Shown: piece by piece, positions 20,430 through 31,727 of the stretch | Layout: the number at the start of each line of letters is the position of its first letter | Numbering within the stretch: position 1 is the stretch's first letter | Source: Calothrix sp. CSU_2_0 | GTDB taxonomy: Bacteria; Cyanobacteriota; Cyanobacteriia; Cyanobacteriales; Nostocaceae | NCBI GenBank assembly: GCA_012034595.1 | Contig: JAAUPE010000008.1 | Coordinates: 1 to 64,000 of the forward strand | Direction: 5' to 3' | Length of the DNA: 64,000 nucleotides | Program-made: the position numbers and the translations under genes | The notes under the pieces: model-generated | Database searches by the model: none | What the model saw: only the letters and a program-made list of their open reading frames with translations | Told to the model about the DNA's origin: nothing

Positions 20430-20701
20430 GCGATCGCATCCAACAACTAATCACCAAAATATCCCCCAGTCGAGTCGTCACCATCGGACAATCAATGGGT
20501 GGTTATGCAGCAATTCTATTCGGAAAATTATTAGATGTAGACCAAGTTTTAGCATTTGGTTCCCTCTCATTTTTAAACAGCCAAAAAGCCATCGAAATAG
20601 CTGATACTCTTTGGTTAACAGTAATGCAAAATCTCGAAGCTAATCCCCCAGCAAAATGCTATTTTAATGATGCAAGCAAAACAATACAATTTTACTATTA
20701 G
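20430..20701 (+). pseudogene. Alpha/beta-hydrolase-like fragment
   Basis: Frame reads RIQQLITKISPSRVVTIGQSMGGYAAILFGKLLDVDQVLAFGSLSFLN without a start; GQSMGG nucleophile elbow. Confidence 0.5.
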
Positions 20702-23331
20702 TTCGGCACATTTATTTGTAATAAATCTATTTGTCGCTCAAATATTTCATCTATTGGCAACATTTCCCCAGCTTGAGTCATAAATTTGTGGTCTTTGGTT
20801 GCCCGAATAATTGCACCATTTTCTAAACTATATTCAAAGAGTTCTTGCTGTCCTCGGTTATGCCATTGGACAATTTCTTGGACGTAAACATTACCAAATT
20901 TATTGACAGTATAAACCGAACAATGAATACGTTTTTCGACGATTTCGCCAATCGGAATAAACCCATATTCAACAGTACAAATATCTGTATCGTAGCTCAA
21001 ACAATATTCAGCAAACTTTAACATGTCCTCGAATAACTTCTCTGCTACCTGCTTTTTAACTCCATTTTTGGTTGAACCATCGATAAATTTCTCTTTTTGT
21101 TTCTGCATTTCCGAAACTTTCTTTTTACCCATTGCTCGACGTAGCAAATCAGCTTCACCCAAGGAATATCCAGCCATATCTTGAGCAATTTTCATAATCT
21201 GCTCTTGATAAACCATAATTCCGTAGGTTTCATCAAGAATAGGTTCCAAAATTATACTTTCGTAGTCTATTTCCTCACGTCCATGTTTGCGATCGATAAA
21301 GTGGGGTATCAAACCTGCATCTAATGGTCCAGGTCGATATAGTGCCAAAATAGAGGAAATATCTTCAATATTTGATGGTTTCAAATCGCGAACAATTTGC
21401 TTCATTCCTGAAGATTCTAATTGAAATATACCTTCTAATTCTCCTAGTTCTAATAATTCGTATGTCTTCTTCACATCCTTGGGTAATTTTGCCGTATCTC
21501 CACCTTTTGCAAGGATTTTTTGAGCTTTGCGTTCTTGGGCAGTAATATCATAAGGGTCAATACTATAACCATAATTTTTTTCGATCAAATCAATCGCATT
21601 TTGAATCATGGTCAGATTTTTTAAACCCAAGAAGTCCATTTTCAGAAGACCAATGGAATCTAAATCTTCCATATAATATTGAGTAATTACGGAACCATCA
21701 TTATTCCTTTGTAACGGTACAATTTCATCTAAAGGTTCGGCAGAAATGACCACACCAGCAGCATGAACCCCAAAGGTTTTATTAGTACCTTCGATGCGGA
21801 TTGCCATATCTAACCAATGCTTAACCCTGGAGTCATTATCGTATCTTTCTTTAAATTCTGGTGCTGGGGTTTCATCGGAAATCATTTTTTTCAAAGGAGC
21901 TGGTTTACCCCGTGCCACAGGAATTAGTTTCGCCATTTTGTCAGCATCCCCGTAGGGAACACCTAACACTCTGGCAACATCTTTTAATACTGCTTTTGAG
22001 GTCATCCGGTTGAAAGTGATGATTTGAGCAACCCGTTCTTTACCGTATTTTTCAGTTACATAATCAATGACTTTATCCCGTTGTTCGATACAAAAATCTG
22101 TATCAATATCAGGCATTGATTTGCGTTCGGGGTTGAGAAAACGCTCGAATAATAGTCCATGATGCACCGGGTCAATGTTAGTAATACCCATCGAGAAAGC
22201 CACAAGCGAACCCGCAGCACTACCTCTACCTGGTCCTACAGAAATGTTGTTATCACGAGCGAATTTAATGTAGTCCCATACTATTAAAAAATAGCCAGAG
22301 AACCCCATTTGTTGAATCATCTTTAATTCATATTCCATCCGCTCTTTATAAACTTGTTCGAGTTCGTTACGGCTTTTATAACGTAGTTTTTCTAATAAAC
22401 CTTGCCAAGCAACTTCTTCGACAAAAGTATCAGTGGTATGACCTGCTGGAATCGGATAATTAGGAATGCGAGGTTCCCCAAGAATATCGCTATATGGTTC
22501 AATCTTATCGGCAACTTGCTCAGTATTTTCGATTGCAGCTTCAATAATATCTTCAGGTAAATGGTCGCGGAATAGTTTTCGCATTTCGTCTGCGGATTTT
22601 AAATATTCCGTTCCCGTATAACGCATTCGTTTCTCTTCACTAATTAGCGCTTTGGTTTGGATACATAATAAAGCATCATGTGATTCGACATCGAAGCAGG
22701 AGATAAAATGTGAGTCGTTGGTAGCAACTATTTTTATGCCTAATTCCTTGGCTATTTTGACGATTTCAACATTAACAATTCGTTCTTCTTGAATACCGTG
22801 GTCTTGAATTTCTAAATAATAGTCATCACCAAATACATCCTTGTACCATTGGGCAACTTTACGCGCTGCATCTGGTCTTCCACTCATGATAGCTTGGGGT
22901 ATTTCTCCACCCAAACAAGCACTAGTAACGATTAAATCTTCATGATATTGTTTGAGTAATTCCTTATTGATACAAGGACGAGAAAATATACCTTTACCTT
23001 GCACACCTTGCAGATGGGAAATAGATGTTAATTTAACTAAATTTTTATAACCTTTGGTATTTTTTGCTAATACCACTTGGTGATATTTAGGACGACGTTC
23101 TTGTTTAGTAATATCACCATTAATGATATACATCTCATTGCCAATAATTGGCTTAATATTCTTACCACGACAAGTTTTGATTAATTCAACTGCACCGTAC
23201 ATTACCCCGTGGTCAGTCAGCGCGATCGCTTTCATTCCCAGAGCGATCGCACGATCAATTAATGCAGGTAGCTGGCTAGCACCGTCGAGCAAACTATAAT
23301 CACTGTGAATGTGTAAAGGTACAAATGACAT
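20698..23331 (-). CDS. dnaE: DNA polymerase III alpha subunit, N-terminal half with split-intein N fragment
   Basis: PHP start [41 protein letters not shown]; ends in [31 protein letters not shown]...[24 protein letters not shown]...NVPN, matching the cyanobacterial DnaE split intein N part. Confidence 0.97.
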   Translation of the reverse strand: MSFVPLHIHSDYSLLDGASQLPALIDRAIALGMKAIALTDHGVMYGAVELIKTCRGKNIKPIIGNEMYIINGDITKQERRPKYHQVVLAKNTKGYKNLVKLTSISHLQGVQGKGIFSRPCINKELLKQYHEDLIVTSACLGGEIPQAIMSGRPDAARKVAQWYKDVFGDDYYLEIQDHGIQEERIVNVEIVKIAKELGIKIVATNDSHFISCFDVESHDALLCIQTKALISEEKRMRYTGTEYLKSADEMRKLFRDHLPEDIIEAAIENTEQVADKIEPYSDILGEPRIPNYPIPAGHTTDTFVEEVAWQGLLEKLRYKSRNELEQVYKERMEYELKMIQQMGFSGYFLIVWDYIKFARDNNISVGPGRGSAAGSLVAFSMGITNIDPVHHGLLFERFLNPERKSMPDIDTDFCIEQRDKVIDYVTEKYGKERVAQIITFNRMTSKAVLKDVARVLGVPYGDADKMAKLIPVARGKPAPLKKMISDETPAPEFKERYDNDSRVKHWLDMAIRIEGTNKTFGVHAAGVVISAEPLDEIVPLQRNNDGSVITQYYMEDLDSIGLLKMDFLGLKNLTMIQNAIDLIEKNYGYSIDPYDITAQERKAQKILAKGGDTAKLPKDVKKTYELLELGELEGIFQLESSGMKQIVRDLKPSNIEDISSILALYRPGPLDAGLIPHFIDRKHGREEIDYESIILEPILDETYGIMVYQEQIMKIAQDMAGYSLGEADLLRRAMGKKKVSEMQKQKEKFIDGSTKNGVKKQVAEKLFEDMLKFAEYCLSYDTDICTVEYGFIPIGEIVEKRIHCSVYTVNKFGNVYVQEIVQWHNRGQQELFEYSLENGAIIRATKDHKFMTQAGEMLPIDEIFERQIDLLQINVPN
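20701..21003 (-). other. Split DnaE intein, N-terminal fragment (101 aa)
   Basis: Begins at Cys (codon 21003-21001) after KFAEY and ends at the natural stop codon. Confidence 0.93.
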
Positions 23332-23507
23332 GGCGATCGCACTATCCCAGTAAGGAACCTCAGGGGAAATAATACTACTTTAATTCCCCCTGAGGTCAAC
23401 TAGTATATACGGATTAATGCAAATCGGGACGGGAGAATAGTGCTTATGGCTTATTCTCTGTAGGCTTTGAGATTGAGAAATTGAGATATCTTATAAATAT
23501 CTTAAAA

Positions 23508-23987
23508 TTATCGTGGACTTTGACGACTTTGTTGATACTGCTTTATCTGCTGTCTTTGTTGTTCTGTTAAAACTTTAGTAAAAATTTGCTGCTGGGAAGC
23601 AACGACAATTTGACGGAGTTTTTGTCCTTGTTGCTGGGTCAATTTTAAGTCAGTGGTGATTTCCTGAGGTGTACGACGTGCTTTGAGGGAGGTTTCTAGT
23701 TGTTTGCGTTGACCAGGAGTTAAAACCTTATTGATGTCGCTACGAACTTGAAGGTTGATTTTTTTAACTTGCTCTTGCTGCTGGGGTGTGAGTGAGATTT
23801 GTGGTGGTGGGGCAACGTTGGGTTGCTGGTTTGCTTGAGCAACTTGTTGTGCTGGTTTGGCATTTGCTGTGTAAGGGGTTGCCGTCAAAGAAAGCGCGAA
23901 CGCTCCTGCTAACAGTGATAAATTCTTAAACTTCATTGATTGCCTCGTGGATTTCTCCGGTTTATTTTCACCATTATAGAAACTCAT
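23508..23987 (-). CDS. Spy/CpxP-like secreted protein with LTxxQ motifs
   Basis: Signal peptide; ISLTPQQQEQVKKINLQVRSDINKVLTPGQRKQ, LTQQQGQKLRQI, LTEQQRQQ. Confidence 0.7.
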   Translation of the reverse strand: MSFYNGENKPEKSTRQSMKFKNLSLLAGAFALSLTATPYTANAKPAQQVAQANQQPNVAPPPQISLTPQQQEQVKKINLQVRSDINKVLTPGQRKQLETSLKARRTPQEITTDLKLTQQQGQKLRQIVVASQQQIFTKVLTEQQRQQIKQYQQSRQSPR

Positions 23988-24148
23988 TGCCCAAAGCCAT
24001 CTCCGAGAGAATGATTAATATATACTTTTTTAATGATTTTTATCGCATTTTATCAATTTTTAACAAAATTTATTCAATTAACGAAAGTGCTTAATTAGAC
24101 TTGCGGAATTAACTTAGCTTCAGTAAATTCCGCAGAATTGATGAATGT

Positions 24149-24727
24149 TTAACGATTTACACCATTAGATTGTTGACGTTGCTGTCTGATATTGCGTTTG
24201 TCTTGACGCAATTGTTCAAATTTTTGTTTCTGTTCGGGAGTTAAAACAGCTTCCATGTCTGATTTTGATGCCTGCATGACTCTTCTGATATTGGCTTTTT
24301 GGTCTTCGGTGAGGTTTAATGCTTTAAATCCACCATTCCGTCTTCCCTGACGGTTTTGAGAAGTAGCTTGACGTTGTTGACGTTGTTGACGTTGTTCTGG
24401 TGTGAGAATTCTATCAATTTCGGTGCGGGTATTGTTGCGAATTCTAGCTAAGTCCGATTTCTGTGCATCAGTCAAGCCTAATTCTTGAGCAAACTTCTCA
24501 AAATAAGCTTTTTTATCTCTTTTTAGAGGTTGTGTTTGAGCAATTATTTGTGAACTTGAATTGGAATTAGAGTTAAATATATCTGCTTTAGCGGCAAAAG
24601 GAATAGCAATTAAAGTCATAGCAAATACACTAGCTACACTAGCGACTATAGATATATTTTTAAAGTTCATTAGCTCATCCTTTTGATGTATTTTGTTTGA
24701 TACCACAATTATAAAAAGTCCATGCAA
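24149..24727 (-). CDS. Spy/CpxP-like secreted protein with LTxxQ motifs
   Basis: LGLTDAQKSDLARIRNNTRTEIDRILTPEQRQQ, LNLTEDQKANIRRVMQASKSDMEAVLTPEQKQ. Confidence 0.7.
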   Translation of the reverse strand: MHGLFIIVVSNKIHQKDELMNFKNISIVASVASVFAMTLIAIPFAAKADIFNSNSNSSSQIIAQTQPLKRDKKAYFEKFAQELGLTDAQKSDLARIRNNTRTEIDRILTPEQRQQRQQRQATSQNRQGRRNGGFKALNLTEDQKANIRRVMQASKSDMEAVLTPEQKQKFEQLRQDKRNIRQQRQQSNGVNR

Positions 24728-25146
24728 ATATGTCAGTTGAGAAAAGTCATGAATGTGACCATGACTTATGTCCTACTTAGGAAGGTGACAAATTTGACTT
24801 GTTATAATTAGTGGCGATAAGTTACTTGTTAGATTTAAATTTAATACGGATTTAATATAGATTAAAAGCAATAGATTTAAATTTCTCATCTTATCATTCA
24901 TATCCGAAATATTTCCCTGAATAAAGATTCCCGAAGGGTAGATGTAAGTCTTCGGGAATGTTCCAGGTAAAAATAGGTGAGCTTAGGAGATTTCCAGAAT
25001 AAAAATTACCACAGAATTATGATTACATCGTAGGGGGAGAACGGCTGTTCGCCCTCTTAGTTGGTAAGATTATTTTGAGAAATCACCTTAATTGCTCAAC
25101 CAAGGGTATACTCAATCACGAGCAAGCAGAACTGAACTGAGAGGAG

Positions 25147-25593
25147 TTAGGAATTAGTTTGCTGACGACGATCGCCTCTATTTTGCTTGAATTGCTGTAA
25201 TTGCTGCCGTTGTTCTGGTGTCAAAACTCCTTGAATTTCTTCTTTTTTGGTATTTTTGATTGCTTTTATCTGAGTTTTTTGTTCTTCACTCAGTTGTAGA
25301 GATTTAAAAGCTTGTTTTTCAGGTGTACCATTTTGAATGGCACTTTGGTATTGTTGACGCTGTTCCTCTGTTAAAACTCCAGAAATTTCGCTACGCATTT
25401 GGCTGTAAATATTGCCAATTTTACTTGTTTGTGAATCGCTCAATCCCAAGCGTTGGAATTTTTCTGGAAGTTGTTGTGCTTGTGCAACTACAAGTGGTGT
25501 ATTTGAGCGACTTTGAGCGTTAACAGCAAAACTTGTTGTAGTTAAAGTCAGGACAACAGCACCAGCGAGAAGTGACAATGCTTTGAATTTCAT
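25147..25593 (-). CDS. Spy/CpxP-like secreted protein with LTxxQ motifs
   Basis: LGLSDSQTSKIGNIYSQMRSEISGVLTEEQRQQ, LQLSEEQKTQIKAIKNTKKEEIQGVLTPEQRQQ. Confidence 0.7.
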   Translation of the reverse strand: MKFKALSLLAGAVVLTLTTTSFAVNAQSRSNTPLVVAQAQQLPEKFQRLGLSDSQTSKIGNIYSQMRSEISGVLTEEQRQQYQSAIQNGTPEKQAFKSLQLSEEQKTQIKAIKNTKKEEIQGVLTPEQRQQLQQFKQNRGDRRQQTNS

Positions 25594-25985
25594 AATTAAC
25601 TCCGATAACTCTGTATGATTTTTGGATGTGATTTTGAGTTTGAGTGTTAAGTCTCATTCTCAAGCGTTTTTCAGCTTGATGTCCTCATCATAAGAATTTT
25701 TACTCAGCATCTACATCTTTAAAAAGTCATGATTCAAATAAATTTTTACCTCTAAAAAGTCATTCATCGAAATATGAAAAAAGTCATGCTTGAATAATGA
25801 CAAAGTGAACTTGTAGGTTGAGATTAGATGTGAAAATTATATTAGATTAACTTCTCTTAATTCAGCTTGAACTCTAAAAATATAGATACTTTTTCTTACC
25901 CTAATTTGAAAAATAATTGCGACAGATGGATTAACATAATCCTTTTTCAATAAGGTTTTTATCCAAAATCTAAAATTGTAATACC

Positions 25986-27260
25986 TTGACTATTAATATG
26001 AGTTCTCCGATTAAATTTAAAAATCATCCTTTTCGCTTCCTACTTTATTTAGAATGGATATTAATGACGATCGCAGTTTTTTCTGCGATCGTTCCTTACC
26101 CAATTCCCCGATATGCTAACTATCCAGGGTATCCTGGTTTGACAATTTTTACTTTGATGATTTTTGCAATTCTGGGTTTAAGATTACCAACTAGTAATCA
26201 ATTTAATAAAATTCTTTATACTGTAATTCAAGTTGTAATAATTGTTATCATTACTTTGTTTTGGGGAAAACCTGCAAGAATATTTCCCGTCATCTTTTTA
26301 ATTATGGTAATTCGCAGTTGTTTAATTTTTGAATTACCAGGCAGATTAATAGTTACTAGTATTTCTTTTGTACTATTTTTATTCACTTTGAGAATCCGAT
26401 TTTATAACTCACCAGTTCCAGGAATACTTAATGATAAGTTTAGAATTTTTGGTTGGAATTTAGCAATTTTATTTTTATTAACCCTTGTATTCATTTTGTT
26501 ATTAATGAATGCGGTTATTTCCGAAAGACAAAGTAAAGAAAAACTAACGGATGCAAACAAAAAACTACGAGAATATGCATTGAGAATTGAAAATCAAGCG
26601 ACTCTTGAAGAACGCAACCGAATTGCACGGGAAATTCATGACTCATTGGGACATTCTTTAACAGCTTTAAATCTACAATTAGAAACTGCCTTAAAGTTAT
26701 GGCAAACAAATCCAGCCAAAGCTCATGATTTTTTAGCACGGGCAAAAGAACTTGGCTCAAAAGCACTGCAAGATGTGAGACAATCGGTTTCAACTATGCG
26801 TTCGCGTAGTGACTCTTTTGGAGTATCCCAAAGTGCTTCCTTGGGAATCTCCCATCCTTGGCAAGATGAGTCTCTAGAACAAGCAATTATTGTGCTTTTA
26901 GAAGATGTGGAACGTGCAATCAACATTAAACCTATTTATAACCTAAATATTTCATCTCCACTTCCTAGCGAAATTAGTATTGCCCTTTATCGGATTACCC
27001 AAGAATCATTAACTAATATTTGTAAATATGCCACTGCCACAGAAATAAAGCTAGAATTATCAACTTCACCCGTCGAATTAAACTTAGAAATTAAAGATAA
27101 CGGAGTTGGATTTGAATTAAACCAAAATACCACAGGGTTTGGATTGCAAAGTATGCGCGATCGCACTGAAGCTTTGGGTGGACAATTTAATATTGAAACT
27201 TCCTCTGGGAAAGGCTGCAAAATACAAGTAAGAATTCCTATTAACATGCTTAATCCTTAG
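25986..27260 (+). CDS. Sensor histidine kinase, NarX/DesK-type (HisKA_3)
   Basis: TM helices; ERNRIAREIHDSLGHSLTALNLQLE, ITQESLTNICKYA, DNGVGF..NQNTTGFGLQSMRDR. Confidence 0.9.
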   Translation: MTINMSSPIKFKNHPFRFLLYLEWILMTIAVFSAIVPYPIPRYANYPGYPGLTIFTLMIFAILGLRLPTSNQFNKILYTVIQVVIIVIITLFWGKPARIFPVIFLIMVIRSCLIFELPGRLIVTSISFVLFLFTLRIRFYNSPVPGILNDKFRIFGWNLAILFLLTLVFILLLMNAVISERQSKEKLTDANKKLREYALRIENQATLEERNRIAREIHDSLGHSLTALNLQLETALKLWQTNPAKAHDFLARAKELGSKALQDVRQSVSTMRSRSDSFGVSQSASLGISHPWQDESLEQAIIVLLEDVERAINIKPIYNLNISSPLPSEISIALYRITQESLTNICKYATATEIKLELSTSPVELNLEIKDNGVGFELNQNTTGFGLQSMRDRTEALGGQFNIETSSGKGCKIQVRIPINMLNP

Positions 27261-27633
27261 TTGATTTATATTTTAATATTATCTTATTCTCTGTGCCTCC
27301 GCGTCTCTGCGTGAGGTAACTTCATACTTTGAATCAGCAGCGTCAAATTACTACGTTAAGGCAGAAGGAATAAGGCTTATTAATAGTTAGCTGATTTACG
27401 CCGACCTGTACTAGTCATAATTGTGCTAAATATGACTCAGGATGGAAGTGCGATCGCTCGTTCGAGATACCAAATAAAATATTTGATACCAAAATTGGAT
27501 TGATTTACATACATTATTACTCAAATTATCTATAATTCCCAAACGGATTTTCAAAAACTAATTTGAATTTACATATTCGGCAATTATTATATAATTGAGG
27601 GTTAAGTTTTTAATTTGAATAAGGAAAAATATC

Positions 27634-28476
27634 ATGAAGGTCGCAATACTGGGAAAAGGTGGAAGCGGAAAAAGCACAATTAGTTGGCTCTTATCCCAAT
27701 ATTTGAGCCAAGTCAAAAATATTAAAACCTTGGCGATCGATGCAGACCATAATATGGACTTGTCTACTTGTTTGGGGGTAAATCCCTACGAAGTTAAACA
27801 TTTCAAAGACTTTAATGATGAGTTCAGACAGTTGGCAAATATGCCCAAGGTGGGAATGTGGAGGGAGTATTTTAAATCTAGCCCTGTTTATTTTACCTAT
27901 CCGCAAATCGAACAAACGGAAATAGTTGGCAAATACTTGACCTCGGTTAATCCCAATTTGGATTTAATTGTGTTGGGACTTGGTGACGAAGAAATCATGA
28001 ACAGTTACAAGTGTTCCCACGCTTTATCGGCTCCTGTCAAGCATATGCTACCAACCCTTAACATGGAGAATGGCTCGTGGTTAGTACTGGATTCTGTTGC
28101 TGGCTCTGACATGGTAAATTACGGTTTATACTTTGCCTTCGACTGTGTTATTGCGGTCGTTGAAGGAAATGTCAACAGTATAAAAGTAGCCAATCAGCTT
28201 CATAATCTGATAAATAAACAGGGAATGAAGCTCAATTTTATTCTGAATAAATATAATAGAGAAAATAATTTTATTCCAGAATTTGAACAAGAATTTCAAG
28301 ATGCTATTTTGGGTAAAATAAACACAGATTTAGCTTTGACTAATTACGACTTTTCTTCGGTAGATAAAGTAAATTTGCGTAATTTAGAAACTATATTCAC
28401 TAATATTAAAACATTTCCTCCAATACAAGATCCATATCAAAAACTTAAGGTATTTGAGGAAGGTAAAGTATTATAA
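27634..28476 (+). CDS. CooC-like P-loop nucleotide-binding protein
   Basis: MKVAILGKGGSGKSTISWLLSQYLS (deviant Walker A), LAIDADHNMDLSTCLG. Confidence 0.75.
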   Translation: MKVAILGKGGSGKSTISWLLSQYLSQVKNIKTLAIDADHNMDLSTCLGVNPYEVKHFKDFNDEFRQLANMPKVGMWREYFKSSPVYFTYPQIEQTEIVGKYLTSVNPNLDLIVLGLGDEEIMNSYKCSHALSAPVKHMLPTLNMENGSWLVLDSVAGSDMVNYGLYFAFDCVIAVVEGNVNSIKVANQLHNLINKQGMKLNFILNKYNRENNFIPEFEQEFQDAILGKINTDLALTNYDFSSVDKVNLRNLETIFTNIKTFPPIQDPYQKLKVFEEGKVL

Positions 28477-28551
28477 TTAGGTTAAAGTTACAACTTGAAA
28501 TTTAAAGATTTTGTCGAGAATACCAAGCACGAATCAAAAGACTAAGTACGC

Positions 28552-28758
28552 GATCGCAATTCGCTGATGTTTACCACGAACTGCATACACAATTAATGAC
28601 GATTGGTGGCTACACCGATTTGTTACTCGAAGGAGTGACGGAAATTCCGTCAGAAAGTAGTCCCCTGTTGCGGACAATGCGTCACGAAATAAATCGCACC
28701 AATCGACTGGTCAGGGATTTAATTATTATTAGCCCGTTGCTAGATGTTAGTTTTTAAA
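28552..28758 (+). pseudogene. Histidine kinase-like fragment
   Basis: Frame reads ADVYHELHTQLMTIGGYTDLLLEGVTE...LLRTMRHEINRTNRLVRDLIII, similar to a HisKA helix pair; no start and no ATPase domain. Confidence 0.4.
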
Positions 28759-29018
28759 AAATAATTTTGCGATCGCACTTAATTCATCCAAATGATTTTA
28801 TCCACATAATTTGTTTGCGGATATTATTTGTTCGCAGATGTTGTCGGGGGTTCGCATCGCTACAGCCCCACCAGATATCAAGATATCAGGTTTTTCGATG
28901 TTTTCACTACACCAAAGATGATATTTGTCTAGATTTGATCGAATATTTTACAGGTGAAGCGCGAAGCTCGCCATAGTTTGGTGACTTTTGTAAATTATCG
29001 ATTATAAAACAATATAAA

Positions 29019-29051
29019 AACTTCCGGTTTCTCTACGAAATCGGAAGTTTT
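29019..29051. terminator. Hairpin/terminator
   Basis: aacttccggtttctctacgaaatcggaagttttt. Confidence 0.55.
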
Positions 29052-29129
29052 TGGCTCTTGCTGAATATTGTGATTGAAGCTAATTATAATATTCCCAACT
29101 TTCCATCAAAATCAGGAATATAAAATTAA

Positions 29130-29582
29130 TTAACCAATCTGCTCATCGAGATTAACTTTGACTACTTTGTTTTTCTCTTCCGAAGTTTTTGGCAATGTCA
29201 AATTCAAAATACCATCTTTGTATTCTGCCTTAACCTCAGTATTTTGAATGCGGGTAGATAGAGGGATTACACGCTGAAAATTACCGTAATGAAATTCGGT
29301 TTTAGTCACCCCATTTTCATTAGTTGTAGTTTCCTGCTTGCGTTCACCACTAATATAAACCGCATTTTCTGTAACTTTAATATCCAAGTCTTTTTTGTCG
29401 ATTCCTGGCAATTCAAGTTTGAGGTTAATTGCTTCCTGGGTTTCGGCAAGTTCGACTGCGGGTACTTTGGTAAAACTACCTTCAAATAAGTTTGATGGAG
29501 TTAGTGCATCATCAAATAAACGGTTGAGTTGATGTTGCATTGCATTCATTTCCTGCCAAGGGTTCCAACGGACTAATTTCAT
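29130..29582 (-). CDS. hspA: Hsp20/alpha-crystallin small heat-shock protein
   Basis: KLELPGIDKKDLDIKVTENAVYISGERK and YKDGILNLTLPK. Confidence 0.93.
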   Translation of the reverse strand: MKLVRWNPWQEMNAMQHQLNRLFDDALTPSNLFEGSFTKVPAVELAETQEAINLKLELPGIDKKDLDIKVTENAVYISGERKQETTTNENGVTKTEFHYGNFQRVIPLSTRIQNTEVKAEYKDGILNLTLPKTSEEKNKVVKVNLDEQIG

Positions 29583-29830
29583 AGTTTGATTTCCTGATAA
29601 CTTATTTAGATATTTATTCTGTTGCGGTATTTCATTTACCGCTCACACTTTTATAGTAATTAAATGCTAAATATCTGAAATACGGTTTTCACAACTTTTT
29701 TTTTTGAAAATAGCCGACCAGTAAAAATTACTAGATAAGTGATATAAACTACATATAAACCGTACCAATATTAATTCGGTTAATACTATCTGCGATAAGT
29801 TTTATTTTTTCTTTACCCAGTAAAAATAAA

Positions 29831-29858
29831 AAAGGATTGAACTCAAGTTCAATCCTTT
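29831..29858. terminator. Perfect inverted repeat, terminator for the PEP-CTERM gene
   Basis: aaaggattgaact-ca-agttcaatccttt. Confidence 0.6.
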
Positions 29859-29947
29859 CACTTATAATGGTTATGTATGACAAATAGATAAGAATGCGGT
29901 TGAGAAAGTTAATTGAGGAGAGTAATCAATCTCCCACTATCTCCCAA

Positions 29948-30713
29948 TTATGCGGTTTTTTGCTTCTTACGATTGCGGAGTAACATTCCACCAACACTAG
30001 CTAAACCTAAGACAACACCAGGTTCGGGAACGCTTGCAGTGTATGCACCTTGACCGATGCGGAATGTGTGGTTATCGGTTTCAAAACCACCACCACCAAC
30101 TTGAGAAAGTACGATTTTATCAAAGTTGTCGTTTTCACTTTCTGAGAATATCTCGAAGAAAGCATTCTTCTGACCACCATGTTGGGTTGCTGAAACAGTT
30201 GCGAGAGAATTCATCATCTCATAGGTTAACTTTTTGATTGAAGTACCACTTTTGAAGAATTCAATAGTATTACCACCACTCAAAGCGCCTGCATCAAATC
30301 CGAAGTAATTAAATACTTTACCACCTAAAGCCTCAACGATGGTATTACTATCTGAGAAAACTGCCAAGTATTTTGATATATTAACCTCAGCATTTACACC
30401 AGCAGGTGCCCATTTGTCAGAGATAATACCAGTTTTCTGATTTACAGTGGTTGAAGGAGCGCCATTTGAAAATGAATATTGTACTTTGCTGTTTCCTGGA
30501 GTTATACCATCATTGAAATCGAAGGTTTGATAGTTTGAATTGTTAATACCTGTAGAGAAAGCACCTTCATTTTTGACGTTTGCATCGCGGTAAGTACCAG
30601 AACTATAGGTCATACCTAAAGCATGTGCAGAACCAGCATAACTTACGGATGCGATCGCAGTAGCGGCAGTAGATAGAAGAGCGATTGAAAGAGCTTTTTT
30701 TTGCTAATAACAT
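29948..30713 (-). CDS. PEP-CTERM sorting domain protein; signal peptide out of frame because of an A8 run
   Basis: C-terminal VPEPGVVLGLASVGGMLLRNRKK; a +1 shift in the A8 run (30695-30702) restores MLLAKKALSIALLSTAATAIASVSYAGSAHALGMTYSS. Confidence 0.8.
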
Positions 30714-31106
30714 TTTAAAAATCCTTTGCTTCTCGTTTGATGTTTTTGTTTTGATAAGCCCATTGTGCTTTGTGCTTCTAAATTTCAACACCAGAACGAT
30801 TGCTGATTTTTACATTTTCTTTTTCTTGGAGATAAATGTGATTTATTTGACTGTATTTATCGAGGAATCTAGAAATGTTACTGATATTCTGCTTTGTTAT
30901 CTCTATTGTTTTGTGTAGAAACTGTAAAGCGATCGGTGCTAAATTGTAAACAAACTTTATCTATGAAGGATACTAATTTGTAATTCATCGATAATTTATA
31001 TTTTTAGGCTTCTAAATAAAGAACAGCCAACCTTAACAATAATTTACGCAGTGTTCAAACAAGAAAAACAAGAAAATTTCCAATACCCAATGACCATTAA
31101 TCACCC

Positions 31107-31727
31107 ATGACCAATAAACAATTCGCTCCAGCAACCCAACGTAACCGCGAAGCAATATTAGAAGTGCTTTTGCAAGTACTGCCAGTGAGGGGGACTATTT
31201 TAGAAATTGCCAGTGGAAGCGGAGAACATGCAACATACTTTGCACCAAACTTAAAACCACGCAAATGGCTACCTTCAGATACAAGCGCGATCGCACGGGA
31301 TAGTATTGTCGCATGGTCGCAGGAATTCCCATCTGCAAATCTTTATCCCCCGATTGAACTGGATGCGAGTTTGCCTGTGTGGAGTGTGGAATCAATGGAT
31401 TTACAAGACTTAGAGATTTGTGCGATCGCGAATATTAATATGATTCATATTTCCCCCTGGAAAGCTTGTTTGGGATTAATGGCAGGTGCGGGGAAAATTT
31501 TGCCTTGTGGGGGTATTCTATATATGTATGGTCCCTATAAGTTGGATGGTAAGCATACTGCACCCAGTAATGCAGCATTTGATGCGTCATTGCAAATGCA
31601 AAATCCTGAGTGGGGAGTACGGGATTTGGATGATGTCATTGCAGCAGCTAAAGCCCAAAAATTAACTTTACTCAAGACTGTGGAAATGCCTGCTAATAAT
31701 TTATCGGTGGTATTTCAACGAGATTAA
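31107..31727 (+). CDS. DUF938 family (SAM methyltransferase-like) protein
   Basis: QFAPATQRNREAILEVL...GTILEIASGSGEHATYFAPNLKPRKWLPSD. Confidence 0.85.
   Translation: MTNKQFAPATQRNREAILEVLLQVLPVRGTILEIASGSGEHATYFAPNLKPRKWLPSDTSAIARDSIVAWSQEFPSANLYPPIELDASLPVWSVESMDLQDLEICAIANINMIHISPWKACLGLMAGAGKILPCGGILYMYGPYKLDGKHTAPSNAAFDASLQMQNPEWGVRDLDDVIAAAKAQKLTLLKTVEMPANNLSVVFQRD

Noticed and set aside
20698-23331. DnaE as a truncated pseudogene
   Set aside because: Truncation is exactly that of the split intein N part, the normal cyanobacterial arrangement
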